A DNA stretch of 36,678 bases from a bacterium 1xD42-67 (GTDB lineage: Bacteria; Bacillota; Clostridia; Oscillospirales; Oscillospiraceae). Location: NCBI GenBank assembly GCA_003612335.1, contig RAYO01000039.1, positions 1 through 36,678 of the forward strand. The letters run 5' to 3'. The notes below the pieces were generated by a model. The model worked only from the letters and a program-made list of their open reading frames with translations. It searched no databases and had not been told where the DNA came from. The position numbers were made by a program, and so were the translations under genes. Shown here piece after piece: positions 15,619 through 23,898 of this stretch (position 1 is its first letter; the number at the start of each line of letters is the position of its first letter).

Positions 15619-16428
15619 TTACTTGCCCTTCTTGCCGCCGTTCTCGCCACGCTGTTTCTGGGTGACGAAGGTGAGCAGCTTCTCCCGGAGGAACTTGGGG
15701 TTGGCGCCGGCCTGGATGGACATGAGCCCCTCCACGATGATCAGCTTGCAGAGGGTCTCTTCCTCGTCCCGCTGGCGCAGCTGGGTGGCGATGGGGCCGA
15801 AGATCATGTGGGCCAGCACGCAGCCATAGAGGGTGGTGACCAGAGCGGTGGCCATAGCGGGGCCCAGGTTGCCGCCGCCGGTCTCGATGTCCATGGCCTT
15901 CAGCATGTTGATCAGGCCCACCAGGGTGCCCACCATGCCGAAGGCGGGGGCCACGGCGCCGGCCTTGTCATACATGCCCGCCCCGGCGTCGTGCCGGGCG
16001 CAGGCCTGCTCGATGTCGTTCATCATGATCTCTTTGGCCTGATCGGCGTCGTTGTTGTCCACGATGAGCATGATGCACTGCTTGAAGAAGGGGTCGGTCT
16101 GCTGGTTGCCCTTCTCTTCCAGGGCCAGCAGGCCGTTCTTCCGGGCCACCTGGGCCAGCTCCACCAGCTCGTCGATGATGGCCAGGGGGTCGTACTTCTT
16201 GGTGTTCATCAGCACCGCGAAGTGCTTGGGGATGGCGGTCAGCGCGCTGATCGGGAAGCTGGCGATCAGGACGGCGAAGGTACAGCCGATGACGATGAAG
16301 ACACTGGCCGGGTCGAAGAAGTTCATGATCTGGCTGGGGGTGAGGAAACCTCCATCACCGCCCTGCATCATACCGACGACCATGACCGCAAAAGCCGCGA
16401 TGACGCCGATGATATACAGGATATTCAT
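15619..16428 (-). CDS. motA: Flagellar stator protein MotA
   Basis: 269 residues, four membrane helices. The cytoplasmic loop between helices 2 and 3 carries the charged torque-generating region, and helices 3-4 show AVAPAFGMVGTLVGLINML and ALVTTLYGCVLAHMIFGPIA. It forms the MotA5-MotB2 stator that presses on FliG. The ATG is preceded by GGAG at a long spacing, below a large stem-loop in the flbD-motA gap. Confidence 0.95.
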   Translation of the reverse strand: MNILYIIGVIAAFAVMVVGMMQGGDGGFLTPSQIMNFFDPASVFIVIGCTFAVLIASFPISALTAIPKHFAVLMNTKKYDPLAIIDELVELAQVARKNGLLALEEKGNQQTDPFFKQCIMLIVDNNDADQAKEIMMNDIEQACARHDAGAGMYDKAGAVAPAFGMVGTLVGLINMLKAMDIETGGGNLGPAMATALVTTLYGCVLAHMIFGPIATQLRQRDEEETLCKLIIVEGLMSIQAGANPKFLREKLLTFVTQKQRGENGGKKGK

Positions 16429-16475
16429 AGTCTCAGGTCCGCTCCTTTCCCGCAGAGGGGCTTTTTTCTGTATCA

Positions 16476-16548
16476 GGGCGCATTTGAAAGGCGTCGGGCC
16501 CGGCCTGGCCGGCCGGGAGATCAGGCTTGACGCCTGTCAAATACGCCC
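16476..16548 (-). repeat. Long inverted repeat (stem-loop) between flbD and motA
   Basis: Arms 16476-16495 and 16529-16548 pair at 18 of 20 positions. The 33-base loop holds an inner 7-bp CCGGCC-type stem. No U-run follows on the minus strand, so it is unlikely to be a simple terminator. It could be an mRNA processing or stability element or a small repeat family member. Confidence 0.75.
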
Positions 16549-16560
16549 CTGCGTCCGGTC

Positions 16561-16776
16561 TCAGCGCCGGTCCTCGATGGTGATAGCCCGATGGACGTCC
16601 TGGACCTTGGCGTTATAGTCCTGGATCCGCTTGATGATCGTCTCAGGGTCTTCCTTCACGATGAAGTAGTCCCGGTTCATCATGACGATCTTAGACTCCG
16701 GGATCATCTCGATGCTCTCGATCTGGGTGTGGTTGACCAGGAAACGCTCTCCATTCCGTTTCGTCAAAGTGATCAT
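16561..16776 (-). CDS. flbD: Flagellar protein FlbD (YlzI family)
   Basis: 71 residues, the family length, with MITLTKRNGERFLVNHTQIE and VMMNRDYFIVKEDPETIIKR. FlbD/YlzI is a small conserved protein of unknown function encoded next to flgE and motA in many Firmicutes. It is unrelated to the Caulobacter transcription factor of the same name. The position between flgE and motA is canonical. Confidence 0.93.
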   Translation of the reverse strand: MITLTKRNGERFLVNHTQIESIEMIPESKIVMMNRDYFIVKEDPETIIKRIQDYNAKVQDVHRAITIEDRR

Positions 16777-16813
16777 GATGACCTTCCTTTCATTCTCGAA
16801 AAACTCCTGTCCC

Positions 16814-16859
16814 CGCGGGCCGCCCTCCCCCTGAGGGGGGGAGGGCCTTCATGCCCGCG
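16814..16859 (-). promoter_or_regulatory. Strong hairpin after flgE, possible attenuator
   Basis: Outer stem CGCGGGC/GCCCGCG (16814-16820 with 16853-16859) and inner stem CCCTCCCCC with GGGGGAGGG (about 16823-16844). On the minus strand a T5 run follows 11 bases later (GGAGTTTTTCGAG). It lies directly after the flgE stop and could partially terminate, leaving more hook mRNA than stator mRNA. That role is an inference. Confidence 0.6.
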
Positions 16860-16869
16860 TGAGGTCAGC

Positions 16870-18225
16870 TTACCGCTTCATGTTCACCAGCTCCTCCAGC
16901 ATGGAGTCGGTGACAGTGACGATGCGGGTGTTGGCCTGGAAGCCGCGCTGGGTGGTGATCAGCTGGGTATATTCCTCGGCCACGTCGGTACTGGACGCCT
17001 CCAGACCGCCGTTCTTGGTCTCGGTCTTGGTCTCGTTCAGGATATAGTCCCGGGGATCGGGGGTTATCGGCTTGGCGGGATCGGTGTTATCCACGACCTG
17101 GTTGCCCAGATACTTGCCCTCCAGCACGCCGCCCAGGGCGGAGACACGGACCGAGCCCGCGCCGCCCATGGCCTTGTAGTAGGGACCGTCGATGTGGGTG
17201 ACGCCGTCGGGGCTGTCCACGCTGGCGATGGCGATATAGCCGATGACCACGGTATCGCCGTTGGCGGCCACGCCCTGGATCGCGCCGTTCTTATCCACGT
17301 TGACGCTCTTCAGCTGGCAGAGCATCTCTTTGGAGGTGCTCTTGGGGTCGGTATTGATGCCCGCGATCGCGCTGGTGTTGCCCAGGCCGAGATTGGTGTT
17401 CGTATTGCCGCCGCCGCCGGGGTTGTTGCCGCCGGTGCCCCCAGGGATCGTGGCCGTGCCCTCCCTGGGGGCGAAATTGTTCACCAGATACTTCTTGCCC
17501 TGGACCTCCTGCTCGGTCAGATAGGGGTAGACAGGATCGCCCTCCTCCCAGTTGAAGCTCTGGATCTTCTTAGTTGGATCATTGGGATCCTCCTTCTCTA
17601 CCAGGCCGCCGTTCCCCACTGTGGGGGCGGCGGCGGACAGAGGCACCCGCAGGGGGACCAGCTGGGCGCTGACGATGGTCTTCTTCTGGGCCAGCTCCCA
17701 CTCCGCGAGCTTCTCTTCGTAGTCCGGGTCTTTCTCATCAGGCTTTTGCACGTTGGGGTCGTAATCCGGGTTCTGGACGGTGGCGAAGCCGTAGAGCACC
17801 TTGCCCTGGCGGTTGCAGACGTAGCCGTCGGGATCGATCCAGAAGTCGCCCACCCGGGTCAGGTCCAGGCTCTCCACGCCGTCGGCGCTAAGGATGTTGC
17901 CGCTCTTGTCGCCCACCATGAAGAAGCCTTCGCCGGCGATATAGGTGTCCAGGCCCACGCCGGTGGGGGCGTAGGTGGAGGGGGACATGTTCAGGTCGAT
18001 GGAGCCGATGGAACAGCCGAAGCCGATCTGAGAGGGGTTGTTGCCGCCGGCGGTGGCGCCGCCGTTGCTGCCGGCCCGGCTGGTGGTGTACATAGACTCC
18101 TGGAAGGTCATGCGCTGAGCCTTATAGCCATAGGTGTTCACGTTGGCAGTATTGTTGCCGATCACGTTCAGCTTGCTCATGTGGGACTTCAGGCCGCCGA
18201 TGGCGGCGTACATTGCTCCGGTCAT
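16870..18225 (-). CDS. flgE: Flagellar hook protein FlgE
   Basis: 451 residues from the ATG at 18225 (MTGAMYAAIGGLKSHM). An upstream in-frame extension to 18288 encodes basic, non-conserved residues and is unlikely. The N-terminal signature VIGNNTANVNTYGYKAQRMT and C-terminal ITTQRGFQANTRIVTVTD are classic. The middle has a Gly/Asn-rich stretch (around 275-290) in the exposed D1/D2 region. Export is controlled by FliK and FlhB; FlgD, encoded two genes earlier, caps it during growth. It is flanked by hairpins at 18260-18286 and 16814-16859. Confidence 0.95.
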   Translation of the reverse strand: MTGAMYAAIGGLKSHMSKLNVIGNNTANVNTYGYKAQRMTFQESMYTTSRAGSNGGATAGGNNPSQIGFGCSIGSIDLNMSPSTYAPTGVGLDTYIAGEGFFMVGDKSGNILSADGVESLDLTRVGDFWIDPDGYVCNRQGKVLYGFATVQNPDYDPNVQKPDEKDPDYEEKLAEWELAQKKTIVSAQLVPLRVPLSAAAPTVGNGGLVEKEDPNDPTKKIQSFNWEEGDPVYPYLTEQEVQGKKYLVNNFAPREGTATIPGGTGGNNPGGGGNTNTNLGLGNTSAIAGINTDPKSTSKEMLCQLKSVNVDKNGAIQGVAANGDTVVIGYIAIASVDSPDGVTHIDGPYYKAMGGAGSVRVSALGGVLEGKYLGNQVVDNTDPAKPITPDPRDYILNETKTETKNGGLEASSTDVAEEYTQLITTQRGFQANTRIVTVTDSMLEELVNMKR

Positions 18226-18259
18226 TTTCTTGCATTTCTCCTTTTTTCCTGGCGCTGCC

Positions 18260-18286
18260 GGTCCTCTGTCAGTCGGGCAGAGGACC
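18260..18286 (-). promoter_or_regulatory. Perfect stem-loop upstream of flgE
   Basis: A 9-bp perfect stem (GGTCCTCTG with CAGAGGACC) and a 9-base loop lie between the TIGR02530 gene and flgE. No U-run follows, so it is not a terminator. It may protect or process the flgE mRNA 5' end. Confidence 0.65.
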
Positions 18287-18315
18287 AAGGCATCCTAAAA
18301 AGGTCCTGCGTTCTG

Positions 18316-18702
18316 TCATCTCAACAGGACAGCGCCGTCGATATTGGTGAAGATATTGTCCTCCATCTCCTCCTGGGACATGGTGGTGATCACCCGTCCA
18401 TGGGGGACGTTGATGATGAAGGCCCGGGTGGAATCGAAGGCCAGGATATTGGTGGCTCCCTTTGCCTGGGCCCGCTCTACCGAGTCGGCCAGCTGGTCCA
18501 TCAGCGTGTCGTCCACCTGGATGCCCCGCTCCGCCGCCCGGCTCTGGGCGTGCTTAGAGAAGGAGATGGCCGGCTCCGTCCTGCCCAGCTCCTGCCGCAG
18601 CAGAGCGCCGAACTGTCCGGCCGCCGCGCCGCCGGTCCTGCTGACCTGCTGGACGCGGTCCACCTGGGAGATGCCCTGGATGGGCGCGATGCGTTCTGCC
18701 AT
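18316..18702 (-). CDS. Flagellar operon protein, TIGR02530 family
   Basis: 128 residues. The stretch FSKHAQSRAAERGIQVDD followed by QAKGATNILAFDSTRAFII matches the TIGR02530/DUF3766 family found between flgD and flgE in Firmicutes and spirochaetes. Its function is not firmly established. A GAGG-type site precedes the ATG. The order flgD, this gene, flgE, flbD is standard. Confidence 0.88.
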   Translation of the reverse strand: MAERIAPIQGISQVDRVQQVSRTGGAAAGQFGALLRQELGRTEPAISFSKHAQSRAAERGIQVDDTLMDQLADSVERAQAKGATNILAFDSTRAFIINVPHGRVITTMSQEEMEDNIFTNIDGAVLLR

Positions 18703-18746
18703 GTCGTTTCCTCTTCTTTCTGCTGGGGATATCCCCCGGTCAAGGG

Positions 18747-19448
18747 TCAGGTTCCTTCCGTCCCCTCGCTCTTGTCCACGGTGTCGTCAGGCTCATCCTT
18801 GTTGGTGTCCTCCGTGGTCTCGTCCGGGTCCTCCACCGGCTTGTTATCATCCACCTCGCCGGAGCCTTCGCCGGGCTTCTCGGTCTCGCCAGGCTTTTCC
18901 ACGTCCCCGGCCCCGTCGGTATCCTCGCCCTCGCCGGGCTTGGTGTCCTCCTTGGGGGGAGGCAGCTTGCCCACGGCCATGATGCTGCTGAGGAGATAGC
19001 TCTTATCTCCGATGAAGACCACCTGCTGTCCGTCGTAAGTGCCTGTGGCGGTGACGGTGCCATAGACCTCCGTCAAATTGCCCTTTTCGTCGTAGACGCC
19101 GATGGTGACCTCCTTGCCCACCAGGGACGCGGAGTAGCTCATCACGTTGGCTAGGGCCAGCTCCTTCATCTGGGTGGTCATGTCGGTCATGCCCTGGACC
19201 ACGCTCATCTGGACCAGCTGGTTCATCATGTCGCTGGAGTCGGCCTGGTTGTCGATGGTCTGGTTCTGGAACTGGGCCACCATCAGGCCGAGCATATCAG
19301 TGAAGGACAGCTTGGTCTTGTCCTCCATCATCGCGTCTTCTTTTTCCTTCAGCTCCCACCGGTTGACATACGCGTCATAATCGTCCTTATCGACCCGGGT
19401 CTGGGTGCGGTTCAGGATGTCAAAGCTGCTGCCGATCGAATCGCTCAT
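18747..19448 (-). CDS. flgD: Hook-capping protein FlgD with a long acidic tail
   Basis: 233 residues. The N-terminal FlgD region is clear: FTDMLGLMVAQFQNQ and SSDMMNQLVQMSVVQGMTDM. A short beta region follows (VGKEVTIGVYDEKGNLTEVYG). From about residue 165 the rest is a Pro/Glu/Asp/Gly-rich tail (KPGEGEDTDGAGDVEKPGE and similar), about 65 residues, replacing the FnIII-Tudor part of larger FlgD proteins. FlgD scaffolds hook assembly. Confidence 0.93.
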   Translation of the reverse strand: MSDSIGSSFDILNRTQTRVDKDDYDAYVNRWELKEKEDAMMEDKTKLSFTDMLGLMVAQFQNQTIDNQADSSDMMNQLVQMSVVQGMTDMTTQMKELALANVMSYSASLVGKEVTIGVYDEKGNLTEVYGTVTATGTYDGQQVVFIGDKSYLLSSIMAVGKLPPPKEDTKPGEGEDTDGAGDVEKPGETEKPGEGSGEVDDNKPVEDPDETTEDTNKDEPDDTVDKSEGTEGT

Positions 19449-19470
19449 ATCCTATCCACCTCCTGTGTGC

Positions 19471-20652
19471 TCAAATGACATCTTCCAGGTCCACCAGCCC
19501 CAACCGGAGCCGCTGGAGGAAGTCGCCGCTGTGTTCGTTCTCCTGCTGATGCTGCTGTTGCTGCTGCTGGCGGTTGTGGCCGTCAGGGTCAGCCTGCTGG
19601 AACTGCTGCTGGGCCTGCTGGCTGTCCTCATTGCGCTGGACCTCCACGTGGACCTGGGTCTGGCCGTAGTTCTGGAGGGCCATATCCAAGCGGTCCAGGT
19701 GCTGGGTGAGCAGGGCCGCCGCTTTCGTCGTGCTGGTGTGGAGCACCACCTGGAGGGCGCCGTCGGCGCTCTGGGTCAGCTTGATGGTCAGGGAGCCCAG
19801 GTTCTCGGGGCTGAGCTTGATCTCCACCTGCTTCAGGCCCTGCTGGGCCGCGGAGCGGATGGTCTCAGCCAGCTGATCGTCCATGTCGGCCTGCTGGGTG
19901 TCCAGCTGGAAGTTCTCGCCCACCTTCACGGGAGCCGCCTCCACGTCCTTGAACAGGGGCTGGGCGTCTGGGATCTCTCCGGTCAGATCGGTCATATCCT
20001 CCTCGTCGGTCTGCTGGGCCTGAGGCTCGACGATCTCGATCTCGATCTTGGGCTGGATGCTCTGGTATCTCTCCTCCAGACTGCTGAGGATCTCCTCCGC
20101 GGATCTGGGGTCGCCGGTCTTCGTCAGCAGCTGCTTCAAAGCGGTGGTCAGCTCCTCAGAGGGCTCGATCACCCACTCGTCATCGACGAAGTAAGCGGAA
20201 AGATCCTGACCAGCGCCTGTGGGCTCCACCCCCCGTATGATCTGATCCGCCAGGGGATTGCCCTGGCCTTCTCTCACCAGGACCGCGAGCCACACGGTAC
20301 CGTCCGGCTGGACCGGAGAGAGGGAGGCGTAGCCTGCCGCCACCATCGCTGCCTCCTGGGCGGTCAGATGGACCTTCTTGGTCTCGGTGCCGTCCGCGTT
20401 CTTCACCGTCTCCGCCTTTCGGGGCTGCTCTGTCTCCTGGGCCCCCTCGGTCTTCTCAGTCTGCTGAGGGGAGTCGGTCTTCTTGGGGGCTTCCGTCTTC
20501 TGGTCCTTGGCCTTATCCATCATGTCCTTGAAGCTGTCGCCCTTCTCCGCCTTGGGGACGTCGCTGTTCTGGCCCGCCTGGGGCAGGGAAGTGGCCATCG
20601 CCGCCGCCACCTGCTGCATCCGTTCCAGCATCTGCTGTTCTGTCACGTTCAT
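19471..20652 (-). CDS. fliK: Flagellar hook-length control protein FliK
   Basis: 393 residues from the ATG at 20652, 10 bases after AGGAGG. An upstream in-frame GTG overlaps that site. The N-terminal part is low-complexity and charged (Lys/Glu/Thr/Pro). The Flg_hook domain lies at about 280-355: QVEIKLSPENLGSLTIKL, LQVVLHTSTTKAAALL, LDRLDMALQNYGQTQVHVEV. The extreme C-terminus is Gln/His-rich. FliK measures the hook and triggers FlhB switching. Confidence 0.92.
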   Translation of the reverse strand: MNVTEQQMLERMQQVAAAMATSLPQAGQNSDVPKAEKGDSFKDMMDKAKDQKTEAPKKTDSPQQTEKTEGAQETEQPRKAETVKNADGTETKKVHLTAQEAAMVAAGYASLSPVQPDGTVWLAVLVREGQGNPLADQIIRGVEPTGAGQDLSAYFVDDEWVIEPSEELTTALKQLLTKTGDPRSAEEILSSLEERYQSIQPKIEIEIVEPQAQQTDEEDMTDLTGEIPDAQPLFKDVEAAPVKVGENFQLDTQQADMDDQLAETIRSAAQQGLKQVEIKLSPENLGSLTIKLTQSADGALQVVLHTSTTKAAALLTQHLDRLDMALQNYGQTQVHVEVQRNEDSQQAQQQFQQADPDGHNRQQQQQQHQQENEHSGDFLQRLRLGLVDLEDVI

Positions 20653-20669
20653 GTCTCGTTCACCTCCTT

Positions 20670-21134
20670 TCACATCGGTCTGGTCTCGTCGGGGCCACGC
20701 TCTTCTGTGACCTCCTCTTCGGCCTCTTCGCGCTCCTGTTCCTGTTCCTTCGCCTCGTCGATCGGACCGAAGAACGTGCTGTCTCTCAGACAGGCCATGA
20801 TCGCCTGGACCTGGGGGAACTGCATGGGGTCCACCTTGCCTTTGAACTTCTCCGAGATGGCCTCGCTGGCCTCCTGGAGGGACTGGAGCATGGACATGCT
20901 CTGGCTCCTGCCCTGGGCCCTCTGCTCCTCCTCAGATTCGTTCATGGCGTCGATCGTGTCTTTCAGCGCATCCTCGATGGCGTCGTCCTCGTCCTCTTCG
21001 CGCTTCTTGCGCATAGCCTCTAAAAAGCGGCCGAAGACCTCCTTCTTATCCCAGAGGGGCGCTGTACCCGTCTGAGGCGCTGGTCCTGTCTGGCTCTGAG
21101 CACTGATATCACAGTAAGAATGGGGGATCTGCAT
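20670..21134 (-). CDS. Unrecognised acidic protein between fliJ and fliK
   Basis: 154 residues from the ATG at 21134, 8 bases after AAGGAGG; an in-frame upstream start to 21161 covers this site and is unlikely. No family is recognised. The sequence is polar and acidic, rich in Glu, Asp, Gln and Lys, with predicted helices (LEAMRKKREEDEDDAIEDA; PIDEAKEQEQEREEAEEEV) and no membrane segment or Cys cluster. MotE/YlxF and FliK-region proteins often occupy this slot in Firmicutes, but those are membrane-anchored and this one is not. A part in export or hook-length control is only suggested by position. Confidence 0.75.
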   Translation of the reverse strand: MQIPHSYCDISAQSQTGPAPQTGTAPLWDKKEVFGRFLEAMRKKREEDEDDAIEDALKDTIDAMNESEEEQRAQGRSQSMSMLQSLQEASEAISEKFKGKVDPMQFPQVQAIMACLRDSTFFGPIDEAKEQEQEREEAEEEVTEERGPDETRPM

Positions 21135-21196
21135 CGATCTCACCTCCTTCCCGTGACCCATATATAGAGTAACGCGTCAGCCGCGCTGCTCCCTCA

Positions 21197-21649
21197 TCAG
21201 TTCCCCGCCGCCGCCATGGCGCGGGTGGTGGAGACGAACTCCTCGATCATCATCTCCTCCGACTTCTGCACCGCCTTTCGGTAGTCCTCCAGCTTATGCT
21301 CCTTCAGCTTCTCGATGGTGGCCGTCTCCTTCCGGGCCTCCACCACCTGGCTGCGCTTCTTCTCCTCCTGGCGCTCCAGGGCCTCCAGCTTCCGGTGCTC
21401 CGTCTGGAGCTTACGCTCCACCGCCCTGAGGTACTGCTCGAAGTTCAGGGCGTCCAGCACGTTGATCCCCTCCAGCTTGCGCCGGGTGAACTCATCGTCT
21501 GCCTGACGGTGCTCCTCCTCCAGGGCCTGGATCACCTGCTCCTGGGCCCGCACCTGGGCCAAGATGGCCCCATGCTCCGCCCGGAGGGAGTCCAGCGCCT
21601 GCTGCTTGTAGTCCAGCACCGTTTCCAGTGAGAATCGGAATTTTTTCAT
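21197..21649 (-). CDS. fliJ: Flagellar export protein FliJ
   Basis: 150 residues, almost entirely coiled coil, with the FliJ N-terminus FRFSLETVLDYKQQALDSL. FliJ is the central stalk of the FliH-FliI ATPase and promotes export. The gene follows fliI by 73 bases, the canonical order. Confidence 0.93.
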   Translation of the reverse strand: MKKFRFSLETVLDYKQQALDSLRAEHGAILAQVRAQEQVIQALEEEHRQADDEFTRRKLEGINVLDALNFEQYLRAVERKLQTEHRKLEALERQEEKKRSQVVEARKETATIEKLKEHKLEDYRKAVQKSEEMMIEEFVSTTRAMAAAGN

Positions 21650-21722
21650 TGGTCCCTTTTCTCCTTTTCAGGGATGTCTCTGTAGGGGCACACATCATGC
21701 GCCCGGGATCTGCCCGGCCGTC

Positions 21723-23024
21723 CTATTTCAAGATACGCCGCATCTGTGCCAAACTCTCCTCATAGGAGAACGCCTCGTCTGTGCCCTGCATCAGGAAGCG
21801 GTCGATGGCGTCCATCTTTTTCAACGCATGGTCCAATTTGGGGTTGGTGCCCGCCTTATAGGCCCCGATGGACACCAGATCGGCGTTCTTCTCATAGACG
21901 CCCATGATGTCCCGGAGCTGGCCGGCCATCTGCCGGTGCTCGGGGGAGACGATCTCCACCATCAGGCGGGAGATGCTGGCCCCCACGTCGATAGCAGGGA
22001 AGTGGTTGGCGTTGGCCAGGGCCCGAGAGAGGACGATATGGCCGTCCAGGATGCCTCGGACAGTATCGGCGATAGGCTCGTTGGTATCGTCGCCCTCTAC
22101 CAATACGGTGTAGACCCCGGTGATAGAACCTTTTTGGAAGTTGCCGCTGCGCTCCAGCAGCTTGGGCATCTCTGCGTACATGGAGGGGGTGTATCCTCTG
22201 GCGATGGGGGGCTCTCCGATGGCCAGGCCGATCTCCCGCTGGGCCATAGCGAAACGGGTGAGGGAGTCCATCATCAGGAGCACGTCGTAGCCCTGGTCCC
22301 GGAAGTACTCTGCGATGCTGGTGGCCACACTGGGGCACTTCATCCGCAGCATAGCGGGCTGGTCGCTGGTGGCCACAACCAGGACGGAGCGGCGCATGCC
22401 CTCCTCCCCCAGGTCCTTCTGCATGAACTCCAGCACCTCACGGCCGCGCTCCCCCACCAGGGCGATCACGTTGATGTCCGCCTTCACGTTCTTGGCGATC
22501 ATGCCCATGAGTGTGGATTTGCCCACGCCGGAACCGGCGAAGATCCCGATACGCTGGCCCTTGCCGATGGTGATCAGGCTGTCGATGGCCTTGATGCCGA
22601 ACTCCATCCGCTCCCGGATAGGGGGGCGGGCCATGGGGTTGATATAGCCGCTGTCCACCGAGAAGGTGTCTCCCCGCTGGAAGGGCTCCAGTCCGTCGAT
22701 GGGCTGGCCCAAGGCGTTGATCACCCGTCCCCGAAGGAAGGGCCCCACCGGGAGGGTCAGCCGCTTGCCGGTATTGCGGACGAAATTGCCCGCAGAGATC
22801 CCGCTCATATTGGCATACGGCATGAGCAGGATATGATCGTTCTTGAACCCGACCACCTCGGCCGGGATCTGTCCGCCGGACTCATTGGAGTAGATCCGGC
22901 AGATATCGCCGATGGCGGCCCGGCCGCCGGAGGCCTCGATGGACATGCCCACGATATTCTCGATCTTCCCAGTCCGGCCCACCGTCTCGGCGGAGCGGAC
23001 CGCTGGTATCAGTTCTCGAAACAT
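21723..23024 (-). CDS. fliI: Flagellar export ATPase FliI
   Basis: 433 residues. Walker A GSGVGKST is at 164-171 and the Walker B region is VLLMMDSLTRFAMAQREIGL. The beta-barrel N-terminal domain and C-terminal helical domain have usual lengths. FliI is the F1-beta-like hexameric ATPase that unfolds and feeds export substrates with FliH and FliJ. It sits 16 bases after fliH. Confidence 0.97.
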   Translation of the reverse strand: MFRELIPAVRSAETVGRTGKIENIVGMSIEASGGRAAIGDICRIYSNESGGQIPAEVVGFKNDHILLMPYANMSGISAGNFVRNTGKRLTLPVGPFLRGRVINALGQPIDGLEPFQRGDTFSVDSGYINPMARPPIRERMEFGIKAIDSLITIGKGQRIGIFAGSGVGKSTLMGMIAKNVKADINVIALVGERGREVLEFMQKDLGEEGMRRSVLVVATSDQPAMLRMKCPSVATSIAEYFRDQGYDVLLMMDSLTRFAMAQREIGLAIGEPPIARGYTPSMYAEMPKLLERSGNFQKGSITGVYTVLVEGDDTNEPIADTVRGILDGHIVLSRALANANHFPAIDVGASISRLMVEIVSPEHRQMAGQLRDIMGVYEKNADLVSIGAYKAGTNPKLDHALKKMDAIDRFLMQGTDEAFSYEESLAQMRRILK

Positions 23025-23040
23025 GGCCTCTCCTCTGTGG

Positions 23041-23898
23041 TCACAGCGCCCCTATCTGATCGTAGAGCACGCTCCGGATGTTGGACATCTGGGTGGACAC
23101 GCTGGCGTCCACGATCTCCTCCGGGGTCTCCACGATGCAGGTGCCCCCCTCGTCGTCCCCCATGGGGACCACCTTGATGTGCTGGGACAGGGCTCCCAGG
23201 GTCCCGGTGAGGGCGGGGGATATCTTAGCCACCTGTCGGGCGTCACAGCCGGAGATATAGATGTGGACCCACTCCTGCCGCTTCATCCGCTCGGTGGCGG
23301 TCTGGATCATGCGGACGATGACCTCGCTGCTGCTCTTCAGGCTCACCCGCACCACCTTCTCGGCGATGGACAGGCACAGCTCCAGCAATTCGTCCTGGGT
23401 CTGGAGGAGCATCTCCTCCCGGGCCAGAGAGGCCTTCTCCAAAAATGCCTGGACCTCCTGCTCCAGCCGGGCGGCGGTGGCCTCCCGGTCCCGAACGGCA
23501 TCGTCCATGGCCTTGGCGATCCCCTGGGCATAGCCCTCCCGATAGCCCTCGTCCCGCCCGCCCGCCCGGATCTCCTCCTGCTCCTGGAGGGCCCGGTCTC
23601 TGGCCTGGTCCAGGATCTGCTGGGCCTCCTCCCGGGCCTGGTTCAGGATCAGTTCGGCCTGGAGCTGAGCATACCGCACGGGGCCGCCGTCCTCCGGTTC
23701 TTTGGGGCTCTCTTCCGGCTCCTGGTCTGCCTCGGCTGGATCCTCTTCTCCGATGGTGATGTCCAGGGGATCCCGGACCACTTCCTCCGCCTCCAGGGGT
23801 ACGAACTCGTCCTCGCCTCCCATATAGATGTCGTCAGTGTCGGGCAGGACATAGGTCTCCGCCTTGGGCTCCAGGAAGCTCTTCAGGATGTTACGCAA
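23041..23898 (-). CDS. fliH: Flagellar export ATPase regulator FliH
   Basis: 285 residues. The N-terminal half is acidic; the middle is a coiled coil with GYREGYAQGIAKAMDDAV, and the C-terminal part (KVVRVSLKSSSEVIVRMIQT, then CIVETPEEIVDASVSTQMSN) is the FliH/YscL-type ATPase-binding domain. It uses a TTG start at 23898, 8 bases after AAGGA, overlapping the fliG stop by 8 bases. Confidence 0.92.
   Translation of the reverse strand: MRNILKSFLEPKAETYVLPDTDDIYMGGEDEFVPLEAEEVVRDPLDITIGEEDPAEADQEPEESPKEPEDGGPVRYAQLQAELILNQAREEAQQILDQARDRALQEQEEIRAGGRDEGYREGYAQGIAKAMDDAVRDREATAARLEQEVQAFLEKASLAREEMLLQTQDELLELCLSIAEKVVRVSLKSSSEVIVRMIQTATERMKRQEWVHIYISGCDARQVAKISPALTGTLGALSQHIKVVPMGDDEGGTCIVETPEEIVDASVSTQMSNIRSVLYDQIGAL

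Noticed and set aside
16591..18999. 802-codon plus-strand open frame across flbD, flgE, TIGR02530 and flgD
   Set aside because: It runs antisense to four clearly conserved genes and has His/Gly/Val-rich composition typical of a GC-driven shadow.
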